Shown piece after piece: positions 1 to 12,927 of a DNA stretch of 64,000 nucleotides. A program made the translations under genes and the position numbers. Origin of the DNA: Hermatobates lingyangjiaoensis (lineage: Eukaryota; Arthropoda; Insecta; Hemiptera; Hermatobatidae); assembly GCA_026182355.1 (NCBI GenBank), contig JAPFBL010000008.1:2886501-2950500 (forward strand), written 5' to 3'. How positions within the stretch are numbered: position 1 is the first letter of the stretch; each line of letters starts with the position of its first letter. A model generated the notes under the pieces. It made no database searches, was not told the origin of the DNA, and was given only the letters and a program-made list of their open reading frames with translations.

Positions 1-46
1 ACATCGACAAGTATCAAACACATAGTGTTCATCGTAAGGTTTGGTT

Positions 47-285
47 GCAGTGGTAGTCCCACAATGCATAGGCTGAACATTAAGCCTTTGTGACACCACG
101 CAATGAACATTCTACATTCAGAGTCCTAAATTTTGTCTCACGCTTGTGTATTTAGAGCAGGAGCTTAAAGTCGTCTCCGGGGGTGGCGTGCTCAGATTTT
201 TTCTCCTACAGCGTGAACAAATCGTTTACCAGAGTTGGTATCTAACCCTGGATCTGCCAATCCAGAGACGAGCACGTAAGTGGCC
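47..285 (-). repeat. tRNA-derived SINE, minus copy
   Basis: Read on the minus strand this matches the SINE family seen elsewhere in the window. It has a tRNA-like head with a box B resembling GTTCGATACC, a middle containing 'ctgagcacg' and 'ggacgttaagc', then 'aaaatttaggactc', 'tgtagaatgttcattg', and a tail ending in 'actaccactgcaacc'. Such elements are copied by LINE machinery from a pol III transcript. This copy is diverged and lacks clear target-site duplications. Confidence 0.8.
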
Positions 286-899
286 CCTTGAATAGACTTA
301 TTGAAATTTCTGATACAGTATTTGTTTTCCGATTACAACTGAAATATCTCCTTTAAAAATACTTCAAAAATACCCACTTCAGCAGCACAGGCTTACTCTT
401 TGTTGATCCATCTGAGTTTATGCCGTTGTATTTTTGTAACATGAATGCGAGGGTTGTGGTCTTGTGGTGTACATTCTTTTCTGATTCCATTTGTCTCTAT
501 AGATCGTAGAAAGCCAGGTGACTGGAATAAGCTGTTGTCTGCACTGACGAAAGCTTCATCGAACACATATTCAAACAGTCATAAGTCATTTATTACTTTA
601 CAGTGTTGATACATTTTTCCCTCTACAGCTTGTTTTAGGTATATAAAATTCCAAATGTGCATGTTGGAAGCCGTAAAAACATTCTGAAGCCATAAAGAGG
701 CCTCTCTCGGAAAAGATGTTTTTTTTTTGTGCAAGGAAAAGTGTTATTGATGGTTTAATAATTCTAATAATTTTGTCGGAATGTGTAGTCCTTCTTTTTT
801 TCTTAGAATGTACTCTAGATTACAAGTATTGTAAACGTCGAGTTGATGTCGTATTGACGTAGCTGGTATTCACTGAAGATTTGTTAATATTATTACTTA
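286..899. other. Unassigned AT-rich DNA
   Basis: No open frame, RNA gene or recognisable repeat was found between the first two SINE copies. Confidence 0.5.
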
Positions 900-1225
900 G
901 AGGTCAGGGTAGCCCAGTGGCTTACGTGAACTGGATTCAGGACTGGTAGGTCCAGGTCCGATATCCACACTGGCTCTCGATTTATTGATGTGGGAGCTGA
1001 AAAAAATCTGAGAATGTCTTCTCTTGGAGAGGACGTTAGGCCTGTTTTGACTTTATTTGTGCCTTGGCTTCTCACCCATACCACCGTAAATAGAGAACGT
1101 AAAGCTCTCGGTCTCGAGAAAAAATTTAGGACTCCCAATGTAGGATTTCCATTGTGTGATATGACAAAGGACTAATCTATGGCCTTGTATGTTCTCTCAT
1201 GTGCCGATTACTGAAACCTAATCTA
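900..1225 (+). repeat. tRNA-derived SINE, plus copy
   Basis: This is a nearly full-length copy. The head reads 'ggtagcccagtggcttacg' (box A region), the box B region is mutated, and the body carries 'gagaggacgttaggcctg' and 'atttaggactcccaatgtag'. The tail ends in 'cctaatct'. Short open frames on both strands here are incidental. Confidence 0.8.
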
Positions 1226-1746
1226 TCGTGACCTTTTTTAGCCCCCCTCGTGACTCGCGAGCCACATGCGGCTCTTTGAAGGAATATTTGTGGCTCTCAA
1301 TAAATGTATCCGAGTTCCCTTTTCATTTTTGTGCTATTATATTTTAAAAAGTTATTATCGTTCCGGATGTTTCCGTATGTATTTTTTTGCATACATTTAA
1401 ACACGTTTTTAATTGTCGCTCGAGAAACATTTTAAATTTTAAAAAATGGTTCGAACTATGAAGGTGTTTGGAGTTTTTCACCCCTGTACTCTTACAACAT
1501 TCATTGGAAACTATAACGGTTTATAATTATTTTGCTTCATTCTCCACTGAATTTTATTACATTAAAATGTAATGGCCTCGCCTCTATAACAGTGTACATT
1601 ATTTTAATTGCGACATAGGGAAATTTAAAAATGTAATTAAATATTTAGTATAGTTACCTACCATTATGTTATAATTTACATAACTGCCACTGACTCATCT
1701 TGTTTGATTTAATCATGATTATCATTACTATGGAATGTGATCAAAC
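1226..1746. other. Unassigned DNA, possible repeat fragment
   Basis: A GC-richer patch at 1235-1300 ('ctcgcgagccacatgcggct') follows the SINE directly and looks like part of another repeat, but I cannot name the family. The rest is AT-rich with no coding signal. Confidence 0.35.
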
Positions 1747-1762
1747 AGTAAGAACCCTTTTT

Positions 1763-2130
1763 ATTTAATAGCATCACTGGGTGAGGTCACTCCAGAGACC
1801 ATAGTTCAAAAGATGCTCCAAAATGAAGATAATTGGTCAAAAGCTGCAAACTTTGTAGAGGTGGTTCTCCGTCATAAGAAGAACGACAGTGGTGTGAGGC
1901 AAGAGCAATGATTATTCATAGGTGAACAAATGGGGACAAGAAGGTGAATCCTATTCAGGAGGACTGAGGCACCGGCATGAAGTAATGTGCAAACGGTTTC
2001 CTAAAAAAGGATGTGGTTTTTTAGTGGGTCGGGACCCCCCAACCCCACATACCCTAAGCAAGATGTCTTGCTAAGGGATCTGATGAACAGATTTTTCCAC
2101 ATACTACGACGAAAAAAAAAAGAAAGAAAA
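1763..2130 (+). mobile_element. 5'-truncated non-LTR retrotransposon
   Basis: This is a short insert flanked by a 16-bp target-site duplication: AGTAAGAACCCTTTTT at 1747-1762 and AGTAAGGACCCTTTTT at 2131-2146, one mismatch. It holds the last 47 codons of an open frame (1771-1911), about 200 bp of 3' UTR containing 'tagtgggtcgggacccccc' and 'cacatactacgacg', and an A-rich tail at 2111-2130. The single open end, 3' UTR, A tail and long duplication are the standard signature of target-primed reverse transcription with 5' truncation. The UTR style suggests an R1-like clade, but that is inference. Confidence 0.85.
1771..1911 (+). pseudogene. C-terminal fragment of retrotransposon ORF2
   Basis: This is an open frame of 46 residues plus stop, beginning ASLGEVTPETIV and including 'NFVEVVLRHKK'. 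The pattern (an acidic residue and W, then F-x-x-x-V-L-x-x-K-K before the stop) is typical of the end of non-LTR retrotransposon reverse transcriptase proteins. All catalytic regions are missing because the copy is 5'-truncated. It cannot encode a working protein. The assignment rests on the surrounding element structure more than on residue identity. Confidence 0.6.
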
Positions 2131-2146
2131 AGTAAGGACCCTTTTT

Positions 2147-4928
2147 GAATTTCGCGCGGTCTGTACACTCCAATTAAATTTTTTTTTCATGTGTTGGTTC
2201 ACTCATCACAGTTTTGACTACATAACATGTTTTTTTTTATGTGAGAGGATTACAAATTAGGCTGGTGTTTGCATGCTCTCTGATTTTTTTGTAGAATAAC
2301 TTATAACACTTAAAAAAAAAATTTTTTTTTTGCTCAATTTGGCCCTCCGTATCCTATGTCAACAGTTTTTGAGCGTTTAATACCATTTATTATACAAATA
2401 TTAATACCAACTCTCCATTATTTCCAACAGCAAAAATCGCCAAAGTTACAAACTCGAGTCTAAACTTGTTAATCTTGTCTAGCCTGTCACATGAAAACAA
2501 CACATGGTACGTAATCAAAACTGTGAACATATGATCGTGACGAATGTACCAAACCAAACAAATATTGAATTTAGGGTGTAAAAAGCGTGCGAAATTTAAA
2601 AAGTCACCATACGTTTTGATCACATCTCGTATTATGTGGAATGGGTGTTTATTAGTGTAAGATGTATTAATTATTGTTAACATGAAAAAAAGACCTTACA
2701 AATTATAAACTGATTTTGATTCGTGAGTAAATAAATAAACAACAAATTAAGGTTGCCACATTTACTGTTAATGCGAATCCAAATCAGGAATTCGGAAGAC
2801 CCCCCCCCCCATTCCCCCCCCAAAAAAATTAGTTTGGAGTTTCGTTTGACTCCTCCGATGTGTATTAATTACACTTTTTTGGTGTTTTTAAAAAAAAATT
2901 TCCGAAAGCAGAATAAACAATTTTAATAAGGTATCAAGAGTAATGCTAGGAAGTTGTGTCAGTATTGTACGACAAGAGTTTGGAAAATATCTGAAATTGT
3001 TCGTCAAATGGTGGTTCGTCAATGCCTCAATGGACAACATAATTGAAGTTAATGTCAATCGATTTGGTGGAGTTTTGGCAGATGCGACATGTTCCAGTCA
3101 GCTAATAGTGTTCCAGATGGGCAGGAGAGGGCAGCTGGTGGCTGTGACAGAAGCCCTTTATTAGGACATTAATCTGACTCTGAGGCAGTTTGCTATATTA
3201 TTTTTTCTTCACATCACCTGTCATGTCTCCAAGCAATTTATTGTATTTCATATTAGGCCATATATACAATGAAGAGGGTTACGGAGACTGGGGCCTCCAC
3301 GATGGTAGGTTGATTCGGTAGGGTTCTCAATCACATTCAGCCATTATCTGAACTGCGAAGACAGGAATGACATCATGGACACGTGTGTTTTCGCTGTTTG
3401 ATGTTGACACAACGTGACGATTGTTTTCCATACCATGATTTCATTCGAGCTGTCTGGGAGATTTCTCATCACTGTGTATCTACAAGGTGGGCAGCATAAG
3501 GTCCTCGAGATACCCGCGAGGGTTATGAGTGGATCATTCTTACAGAAGAAGCATAGTACAAGGCACAGGTCGGAATCTGGCAGGCAGATTTGACTCCTTT
3601 GATGATTGCATCAGGCTTGAAGAAGAATCTTGGCATAAGCTAGGAGACGACAACCTATAAGTCACTACGCATATTTGGAGTTTTTGGCAACTGCATCTAG
3701 TGCTCAGAAGCCTATCAAGATAAGTTAAGGGTCTTTTGTGAGCATATGGTTTGTGAGTTTGTTCTTGATGACTGCATATCTGTTTGTCTAGTATTTTTAT
3801 GTTGTATAAGTACACCAAAAGGGAATATCAGGTACCTTGTGGGCTTAGTTGTCATGGTGTGTAGTCTTCTTTTCGTCTAATTTATTTGTCCTTTGTTTTT
3901 GTGTTGGAATAAGTATTCCCTAAAGGGAATATGGAGTGCCCTTAGGGCTCTAGTTTTAAGTATATACCGAAGAAATTTAAGTACTTCGGATTCTAGGTTA
4001 ATTAGTATTTAAGTTTTTCCCAGGGCGAATAATAAGTACCCCTAGTCTTAGTGCTAAGTCTTTATGTATCTGGTTAACCTGTTTTAAAAAACTTTTGAAT
4101 TGAAAAACTGATGTGAGCTATAAGTCATGATGTGCGATGTAGTTTTGCTTGGGCCCGCCTCCGGTGCCGCCCGCGGTGGCACCTCAGGCACTTCGAGCTC
4201 TTCAGTTCTAGCTCTTGAGTTCAAAGTGGCTAAAAGGTAGCACGTAAAACGCATCCACCTGATTTGATTTTGTGATATGGTCGAAAGGCCGTGGTGCCCA
4301 GAGATTAAAACCAATCCGTAGAAGAATTTTAAATGAATTTTCCTTTTTTCAATAATAACTTAAAAGAAACGGATGAGGAGTACTATATATAACAAGATCA
4401 ATGGTAAGAGGTATTCATTATTTTCGAAATTGCAGGTACATACTGCAAATTGATTGCAATAGATAAAACTGTATTCATAAAAGGTCAAATATAAAGCAGT
4501 ACTAAGACGTCGTGAACTTTGCCGTATTGACTATGACTGACTCAGCTTGTATATGTGAGTACTCATTCTAACATCGGAAGGACCTAAAAACCACTCTATA
4601 GTCATGGTCCAAAGGATGAATGCCTCAATACCTGAATCTCAATTATATTATGAACCACAAGAATCCACGAAACCATCTAAGTCACATTAATCGTGTTAGT
4701 AAGAAAAAAATGCATATATTATTGGTTTTATTAAAGATAAAATCAAATAATTTTATGTTCTTAAATTGTTAGTCATAGTAAAAAAAACGAGACATTTAAT
4801 TATACAGAGTATTAGGAACAAATTATGTTGCTCCCCTGAAATACTTTTAAAAATATTCGATTTTAATGGGTCTGTCAGACAAATAAAAGGTTCCCGACCC
4901 TTGCCTTGATGTTTTTTTTTGTTTCCAG
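2147..4928. other. Unassigned AT-rich DNA with degenerate patches
   Basis: 2790-2826 holds C runs followed by an A run. 2940-3540 has somewhat higher GC and could be a decayed transposon, but I could not recognise a transposase. 4140-4210 is a GC-rich patch (minus-strand codons rich in E, P and A) without splice or start context. No intact gene. Confidence 0.4.
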
Positions 4929-5028
4929 CTATTGGGAAGACATGCCAGAAGAGCTGTAGATCTCTAGTTCTTCTGATAGCCGCAGGAGTAACGCGGATAG
5001 ACGTTAGAGAGCGCTCTCACAGCTGGAC
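4929..5028 (+). other. Candidate internal exon, 100 nt
   Basis: A strong acceptor (a T-rich run ending 'gtttccag' at 4921-4928) is followed by 100 nt of balanced composition and a consensus donor GTAAGT at 5029. One frame stays open throughout (two bases completing a codon, then 32 codons). Another frame reads YWEDMPEEL and then a stop, and looks more protein-like. It could be a host exon, an exon that ends a protein, or chance. A second donor-like GTAAGT lies at 5286. Confidence 0.3.
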
Positions 5029-6888
5029 GTAAGTTCCCTCTCCCGCCTAAGGTTTCAGTTTACGCCGAGGCAGCGTCCGTTAGTCACTCCTTAATTGAAT
5101 TGTGATCGTACTGTACAAGTTTTTAACACCTGTTTACAAAACGTCGTTAATTCATTATTTGCTTTGAACATTTTTATTTTAACATTACGCATTGCATTTA
5201 ACCAGTGCGTGTTTTAACAGTTTTTGTGCATTTTTCTCAACTAAATGAAATGGAATTAAACTGAAGTAAACAATTTCTTTATCAATGGTAAGTCAACTCA
5301 AATTATTAATTTTTTTTTATATTAGTAAAAAGGGCCCAATTTCAGAGTACTTGTACTCAATTTGGAAACGTTTGCTAGTTTTTTGAAGTAAAAAAAATTA
5401 CAACTTATTTGATTTCTGATTTTATATTTGGTTTATTTGTTTATAACTATATGTGTTAATAGTTTAATCGGAGTTAAGTGCAATTATTACCATTAGTGTA
5501 TGGTTCAATTATACTGCAAATTTATTATTTACTATTTTGACGTGATTTTTTTGTATGTGTAATTTTTAATTTTTTTTAAAAGTGATTAAGAAGTGTCGAA
5601 GAGATAACGATGTGGACCTTTGAAGTCCCTACAAGCCCTTCAGAGAGATGAGAGTGTTGCCCTCAGCCCTTCGCTTGTTTATTTACCACGATTAAGTTTC
5701 ACACATTCAGAACTGTTATATTCTTACTTCTCTTCGACGATTTTCTTTAGTAGCGAAATCGTTACAGTGACTGTTTTAGCTATCAGACCATAAACAGTCA
5801 ACTTAGTAACTCTGAAAGGTGCAAAGGAAACCCAACTCGTGTCATTCTATTCATGGGTAACATTTCAAACACATATTCACTTTACTTATTGCAATCAAAA
5901 AGTTTTATTTACCGCAAAATTTGACTGCAATGATTAACATCTCTTAGATTTGCAAGCAAGTCATATTTACGAACCTTTTCTAAAGAGCATTTTATCAAAA
6001 GTATTGTTGTGTCCTAATTAACGTATTTAATTAATCTATTAATATTAAACTGGTATTTGAAGTTGCGCCAGTTGTTTATTAAATCTAATAGGGAAAAAAT
6101 ACAATAATTCCTTTAATTAAATCTTGAACAAACAAGCTTACTTAAAATGAAGTAGACAAACAAGGTTTTTTAAAAAAAAGAATTGAGTATAATAAAAATC
6201 TTGTAAACAGAAAACTGGTATCGTATTGTAGAAAAGCCTGTATGAATGGTGGTTGTTTCTTGTTCGCTGATTCTTCTGTAACAGGAGTGGCTGCCCACAC
6301 TTCTTGGGCTTCGATCTACTTTTGAGATGACTAAACAAATTCACCTACTTAGATATACGCATTGTACTTTATATTTACACTAAATGTTAGTTCCTTGCAT
6401 GCTGCATTAACATGTATGATATAACTCCTACATTTTGAATCATATGTAAATATATCTGTACGTTCTGTAGGTCAGTAATATCGCAATGCCGTAGTGAAAA
6501 TGGAGAGCAGATTGAATTCATTTTGGTTTATTAAGTCATATACCTATTTTTTTTATAACGTGTGCCACAGAGCTCGATATCGGATCAGACCCCATCGTCT
6601 ATAACAAAGGTTTACACGCCCGGGTGAGTTTCTATCACCGTTGGTAACCACATGAGTAACTTGATCTATAAGGGATACAAATGTAAGAAAACAATTTATA
6701 AAATTATTTCAACGGTATTATTTTGGTCTGAGTCTTTACTAGATGGATATACTTTCTTATAAAGTTGTAGATAGATCTTAATTGTATTGCTAAAATTTAA
6801 ACTTTAAAAGACCGCGCTAATCTAATTAACATTTGTGGTATGTAAGGCAGCTTCACGTTAAAAGTAATTGTTACTCCAAGACCATTGC
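5029..6888. other. Unassigned AT-rich DNA
   Basis: Long T and A runs and no coding signal. A slightly GC-richer stretch at 5600-5660 shows no identifiable feature. Confidence 0.4.
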
Positions 6889-7088
6889 TAGGGGGCTAGG
6901 ACGGAGAGGACGTTAAGCTGTCAGTTCTGAGCCCATATGAATCGGGTAATCGTAAAGATTCCTACTCAAAATAGACTTGAGCTAGGCAAAATATCTGACT
7001 CTCAATGTAGAATGTTCATTGTGTGGTAGAATCTTCGGCCTATGTATGTTCCTTGTAGGACTACCACTGCAGCCTAACCTTACTTACT
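6889..7088 (+). repeat. SINE fragment (3' portion)
   Basis: The copy starts inside the body ('ggacgttaagctgtcag') and continues through 'tgtagaatgttcattgtg' to 'actaccactgcagcctaac'. The tRNA-like head is missing. Confidence 0.75.
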
Positions 7089-9449
7089 CCATCTCTAAGT
7101 ACAATCGTATTCATGAAGTATAAGTTCGTGCGTATATTCGTGCACAGTTGCATGCTGAAAGAACAGCTGATCACTTTCCCGGTAGTGGTTTCCCAAGCTT
7201 GGTCCGCTTACCAAACCACCCTCTTCTTACCATTTCTCATCCTCATTATGCTTTAAGTAGATTACCAAAGCAACGGTGAGGTTATCCTTAGCTGGTTTAT
7301 GTTCCATATTTATTTCAGTAAAAAAAAACATACTTATAAACTTGTCCCAAACTCTTATATTGTATGGTGAAAACGGTTTTTTTTTTATGACAATACTATT
7401 TGTTCTCTTTACTGTCATTTGTTTATAGTGAAAAATGTAAATTTACATTAAGCATCTATGTGGATCTAAGTTTACAATGTACATTCTCTAAATAAAATAA
7501 ATTTTTCAAAGGTGTCTAAAATAAAATATAACAATATAAGATGATGCTACCGTCGTATTCCACATGCCATTGAATAGTTGGCATGTGATGGATTGTCAAC
7601 CGCTGGTGTAGATCATGATTTCTTAACGAATATACATGGTCAGGTTGATGACTACACTTGAATCAAGGTAGTTTATTTGAAAAACGATGATTGACAAGTC
7701 TGCAACACTGACTGCACTCTCAAAATAGTGACAAATACGATCTTACTACTAGCGCTTTGGAAGCTTTGCCGGTAAGCTATCCTGTCTTGTTCACAGACGT
7801 GTGAATTGTAATCTTTTAACTCCAGAAATAACTGAGGTTGGCAAAATGGACACCGTTGGTAGTCTTCAGTTCCAGAGCACCTTATTAGAGGGGGTTCATC
7901 TAGTGATATCTTCAGTAAACCGCCCTTTGTTCCACCTGTTCAGAACTGTTAAAATTTCTTGATAGTTTAAATTGACGCATCAAGTAGGTGATCAAATAGA
8001 TGCCGTTAGATAAGAACTAGCAGGCAAAGACTGGAGTTTCCCTACCCCAATCAGTAATTCCATTATCCTTATGTTCTGTCATGATTATAATGGAAGTAAC
8101 CATAGAAATACGACTGAACTGTATTAAGTGGAAATGAGAAGTTAACTGTGGAAACTTACTCACAGATACGTTACTCAGAGTGTGCATATAAATGTACCAC
8201 GTTATTATAGTGTTTCGTTAATCTGAGACTTGTAATGCTGTTGCTTGATTCTGGTAGCATTGACGAAGTGGTAACTGCCCGCCTCCGCGAAGTCTACTTT
8301 GGGAGCCAGTGTGTGGGTACAGTAAAAGTGGTGAAAGTACATGTCAGAAACATCCTGGATTGATTTAGTGGTATGGCTGAAAGGTCGAGGTACAGGAATA
8401 TGAAAACAGGCTAATGACTGTGATGTATTACTAGCCGAGCATTACTTGAGTGTGGCTGATACTGCACACTTGACGGCATACGGAGCACGAGCAGTCGGCA
8501 GCAGTCCATGCCTTGCAGGCATCACTTCAGCAAAGCTGACTCCGAATAGCAAACTGCTAATTGGAGCTTTAGATAAAAAAAAAATGATTTGAGAGCTAAT
8601 TTTATTTTATGTTTTGAAGAAGCAGCGCTGAAGTACTGTTTGGCTGCGGTAATGAGAAGACAAGTCTGCTGAATAAATGAAATGGTTTAATGATGCTGGG
8701 GTCAGGTATACAGCTCGGGGGCATCGTCATGCAGCAACCCAGTTACCCCTCCAAGCTTTACCCCTTTTTAGAGTCTTCAAAATATACAGATACTTCATAA
8801 AAAAAATCGTGTGCGACTTTCCTTTTAGATAAAATACTTAAAAATATAATTGTCACAATATTTCAACCAACATTACATTAGTGGTTCTGAAACACTTTAA
8901 TGCAAAAACCCGACAAATCACATGTTTATTGCACTCCAACCTCATGAAGTTATAAAAACAGTTTATCAATTGAAGAAAACAAGGTTTTTTTTTCAGTTTA
9001 TAATCTAATTATTAATATTGACATGTAAAAATGTAGTTAACAAAAGTGTGCTCAAAATTTCATTTAAGATTTAGTTATTGCCTTTTTTAAATGTTTGTAA
9101 TTCATTTTACTCAACTGTTTTCTTGAAACGGGACTAGTCGACATGGGAGCATTGCTCAACAGTTAGCCTTATTTACCTTCCTCGAGGTGTTCTTAAGAGA
9201 AAGATGATAATATTAATATCTCAACTACTTCAGATTTAATAACTAATATTTCTTGATGGCCTTTTGAAGTTTACTTGCCAGCAGTGTTGCCATCACGCTG
9301 TATTCCTAGAGTCTAAGCCTCATCTCGTAAAGTTTTTCGTCCTTCAGTCAACCCTTTCAAGTGTTTGTTAAGAGTTTTTTTTACTTGTTGGTTCAAGACC
9401 CGAGGTTTTTTGGTGGGAGATGAGTAATCTTGTGGAATTGAAGGAGACG
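7089..9449. other. Unassigned DNA
   Basis: No gene found. A perfect 9-bp inverted repeat, CACATGCCA at 7561-7569 with TGGCATGTG at 7579-7587, forms a small hairpin of unknown meaning. 8460-8560 is GC-richer but not coding in any convincing frame. Confidence 0.4.
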
Positions 9450-9500
9450 TAAAACAGCTGGTCTGGGGCCTGTTCTATGTCAGGCACTCGTTAAATGTTA
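9450..9500 (+). repeat. Short SINE fragment
   Basis: Only the central segment around 'atgtcaggcactcgttaaa' is recognisable, flanked by unrelated sequence. Confidence 0.5.
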
Positions 9501-9837
9501 GACCAGGTACTGTAATAAACTCGTGTAAACCATTATTCAGGGATCCTGATTTAGAATCAACGCGGTGTTGTAGCTCTCCCATAACTAAAATGGGTGCTGC
9601 ATAACAAATGCGTCACACTTTTCGCTCCTTGTACAGTGTTGATGAAGAAAATGTGTAAGTGGTGGTGCTGCACTGATAGTTATATTTTATTTACTTCAAC
9701 TGAAATTTACTTATAATTTACTTTTTTACTTAATTTTAAGTAAAAAAAAATAAACATTTTATACTTAATAATACGCTCCATTATTCTCGCCTCTATATTA
9801 TTCATAAAAGATAAACAAAATAGACTTGTACCATAAA

Positions 9838-10005
9838 GAGGTAGGTCCATGGTTCAATACCCACTCTGGACCTCTATTTTATTCAAACGGGAGTTGACCA
9901 AATCCGAGCATGTCGTCCCTCCATATGACGATGAGCGGTCGACCTCGAGTCTGTACAATATCAAGATCTCTACTTAAATACATTTTAGTTCAGCAAAAAT
10001 TTGGA
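9838..10005 (+). repeat. SINE fragment (5' portion)
   Basis: It carries the box B region ('ggttcaatacccactctgga'), the following 'tttattcaaacgggag' and 'gtctgtacaatatca'. The 3' part is diverged or absent. Confidence 0.7.
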
Positions 10006-12571
10006 CTTCCCAACGGGTTATGTGGTCCTCCCATTACTAAAATGGGAGCCAAGTAATAAATGAGCCTCAATTCACGCCCCTAAAATCGTATTAAAAGGTG
10101 AAAGCTTTTTAAGTATGGACATTTGAGATCGTAAACGCGGATTTCAGTGAAAATTGAAGTAGCTCAGTCAGTTTTTCTTTATTCAGTAATTTACCATGTG
10201 AGAAATAATATCTTCCTAAAATAATAAATAAATATATATAAATATAAAAAATATATATATAAATAATAATAATAATAATAAATAACATAAAACAAATCAT
10301 CTAAGTAATCATTATTTTCTTAAAACAAATCAGACATAAAAGGAAAATATTGACATTTAAAAGTTTAGTTAAGAAAAATGTGCTCAAAATTTTGTTTAAA
10401 AATTAATGATTGCCTTTTTTTTAATGTTTGAATCTTTCTACTGTTTATAGGTGCCTTTTTTTATGTTAAAATGATTCAGTGACAAATGGAAACTAATTGA
10501 GGAAAACATGGTGCTTTGAGGACAAAGGGTGCTGCTATGTTTTGAAGTCATTTTAAATGTTTACAGTACTAAATGGAATCTTAGAAAGTGGTTATGAAAG
10601 AAATTCAGATTTTATTTTTTGTTATTATATGACAAATATTCTTAGAGAAATATAGTAATTGTGATCCGTGATATATCAAAAGTCAAAGAGAAGAAACTGT
10701 GAAAATAAAAAAAGAGAAGAAAAGATGAGAAGAAACTGCCCATTGATAGTACTATAAGAGATAATTTAATGTTTTTTATTAAGAATAACATTTCCTGGTT
10801 GTTTGTAACGGAGGCTGGTGTAAGGGACATACGATTGGCTGTTAATCTTCAATGATTTTCCACTAAGGGAATAGTTAGGACGCCTGTTGGCGATTCACTT
10901 GTGTCAACCCCCTACTTGTTATGGCTCCCTGTTCCCGCAAAATGGTTTTTAACCACTCACTAAAAAACAAACTGAAGCGCCTATCACAATGTGTCATATT
11001 GGCAAATATCCAGCTTTTTCTGTTCTCTCGAAGAATGGCTCGTGAAGAATGGGCTCAGAGACATTGAACTGCTGGAAAGTGAATGTTTAAACTGAATGTC
11101 GAAATTGAAACTTTATTTTAATAATTATTAAAAATAAAGCTTTTATAAATATTTTCATTACGTTTTTTTATGCATGGATATATTTCTTTGTATAAAATGA
11201 TAACTATTGAATTAAGTATTTGAATGAATTCTATATTTTGTATTTGACAAATATAGTTCTACTATCATCTAAAGACATTAAACTTTATGGTAAATATTAC
11301 TATGTTTGTAGGCCTTATCTCTGTTTTGAATAATATTATCATCCCTTATTTCAATGTTTTGTCTTTAAATAAACTTTTATTGCCGTCTTTGTTGGAGATA
11401 TGTATTAGGCTTTGTTGGATTCTCAATCAAGAGGGTAGCGAATAGCAACTGTTTCAATACGTCATGGTGACCTCCTGTAAGCTTCGCGTGCTTACGGCGT
11501 ACACAACCTTTATCAATATGGTACATACTTATTATTACACAGACAGCAGTTGTTGAACTATTCTGAATATCCCTATTATTTTAAATGAACATGGTTGAAA
11601 CATGGTTATGTCGGACGATATTAAAATAATTACAAATACTTAGCAATGATGTTGATAATTAAATGTGATAATGTTTTTTTTCGCCGGTACTGGAGTCCTG
11701 CGCCCTCAGGCAGACACGACTATCGTGCACTGCAGTTCCCTGCTGTCGTAGTTTTAGTACGAGCTTTTCATTTGTAAATTATAATTAGCAAGCTAATTAG
11801 CTAATGACCAAAACATTACTGAATACATTAACCTATCGGCATTGATGTATAATATAAATGTTTACCACGAATAGATCACTATTCTAGTTTCAAATTAAAA
11901 TTTGTAAACTGATGTTTCGGGGTTTTTTTTTTTATAAAACGTTGTGATTACAGAAGTATGGATGTTTGAAAATAAAAGATAATGAATAATTACATCGTTA
12001 AGTTTATTGGGGTTAATCTTGTAAATAGATGTTTTAAACACCATTGTCAAGTTTGAATAAACACGTTATACCTCTGTTTTAATCCCTCCATTTGTAAACA
12101 TATTCATTTTAAATCCCTAATGTAATAGTTAATCGTTTTTATTTTAATTAAAATTTTTAAGATAATTAAAATTATCTTTATGAAAAAGGTTTTAACTTAT
12201 TTTTTTTCTTTGATTTGAACTTCGAAAACTGACTTATTCGTGAAAAACGATTTCATGCTATTATATATGACAGTTGATGCTTCCATCAAGTAGATCATCA
12301 AAAAGTCGAAACTACTGATGAATATAGCATTAAATTTGCGCCTACCAAAAAGAAAGAAGTTTTGGAAATCGTGTCGTCCCTAAGGTTACAAACATTTGGG
12401 TTAATTTCGTGATCCCAGGAGACTATAACCGAGAGCTGTGATGTGGTACCACTTGATATAAATATTTTTTCCTGAGTAAATCAAACACATAATAATTACT
12501 AAATTGTAAAAGAATTAATGACTTTTAATAGGGAATATACATGTGTGGGCCGCAAAGAGTTCTCAAATTGT
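10006..12571. other. Unassigned AT-rich DNA
   Basis: It holds (AT)n and (AAT)n runs at 10215-10285 and otherwise low-complexity AT-rich DNA. The small open frames are low-complexity (I, Y, F rich) and not credible genes. Confidence 0.4.
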
Positions 12572-12927
12572 CAATGAACATTATATTTCGATCTATAATG
12601 TTTATTTGAAAAGAAAGAGACTTCAGTTCTGAATTCCCAATGATCACTAAATTTCAATTTACAGTATTCATTTGAAAAGAAAGAGACTTCGGTTCTAAAT
12701 ACTCAATGAATTTCGATGTACAGTGTTTATTTGAATATAAGAGACTTTAATTCTCAAATACCCAATGAAGTTTTATTTAGAAATAAAGGTGCTTTAGTTA
12801 TCAAATATCGATGAACACTATATTTCAAGATGTAGGATTTTTTTTTAAAATGTAGAAATTTTAGAACTCAAAGAACCAATGAACACTGTAATTCAACCTA
12901 TAGTGTTTATTTGAAAATAAAAAAAAA
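12572..12927 (+). repeat. Degenerate ~66-bp satellite
   Basis: Six units begin at about 12572, 12638, 12704, 12763, 12809 and 12877, each starting 'caatgaacact' or similar and containing 'gtttatttgaaaa'. Related sequence reappears at 19458-19560, on the far side of the element A block, so the satellite was probably split by those insertions. Confidence 0.65.

Noticed and set aside
2943..3540. Possible Tc1/mariner transposase remnant
   Set aside because: Isolated words look similar, but no DDE-type motif order or terminal inverted repeats could be established.
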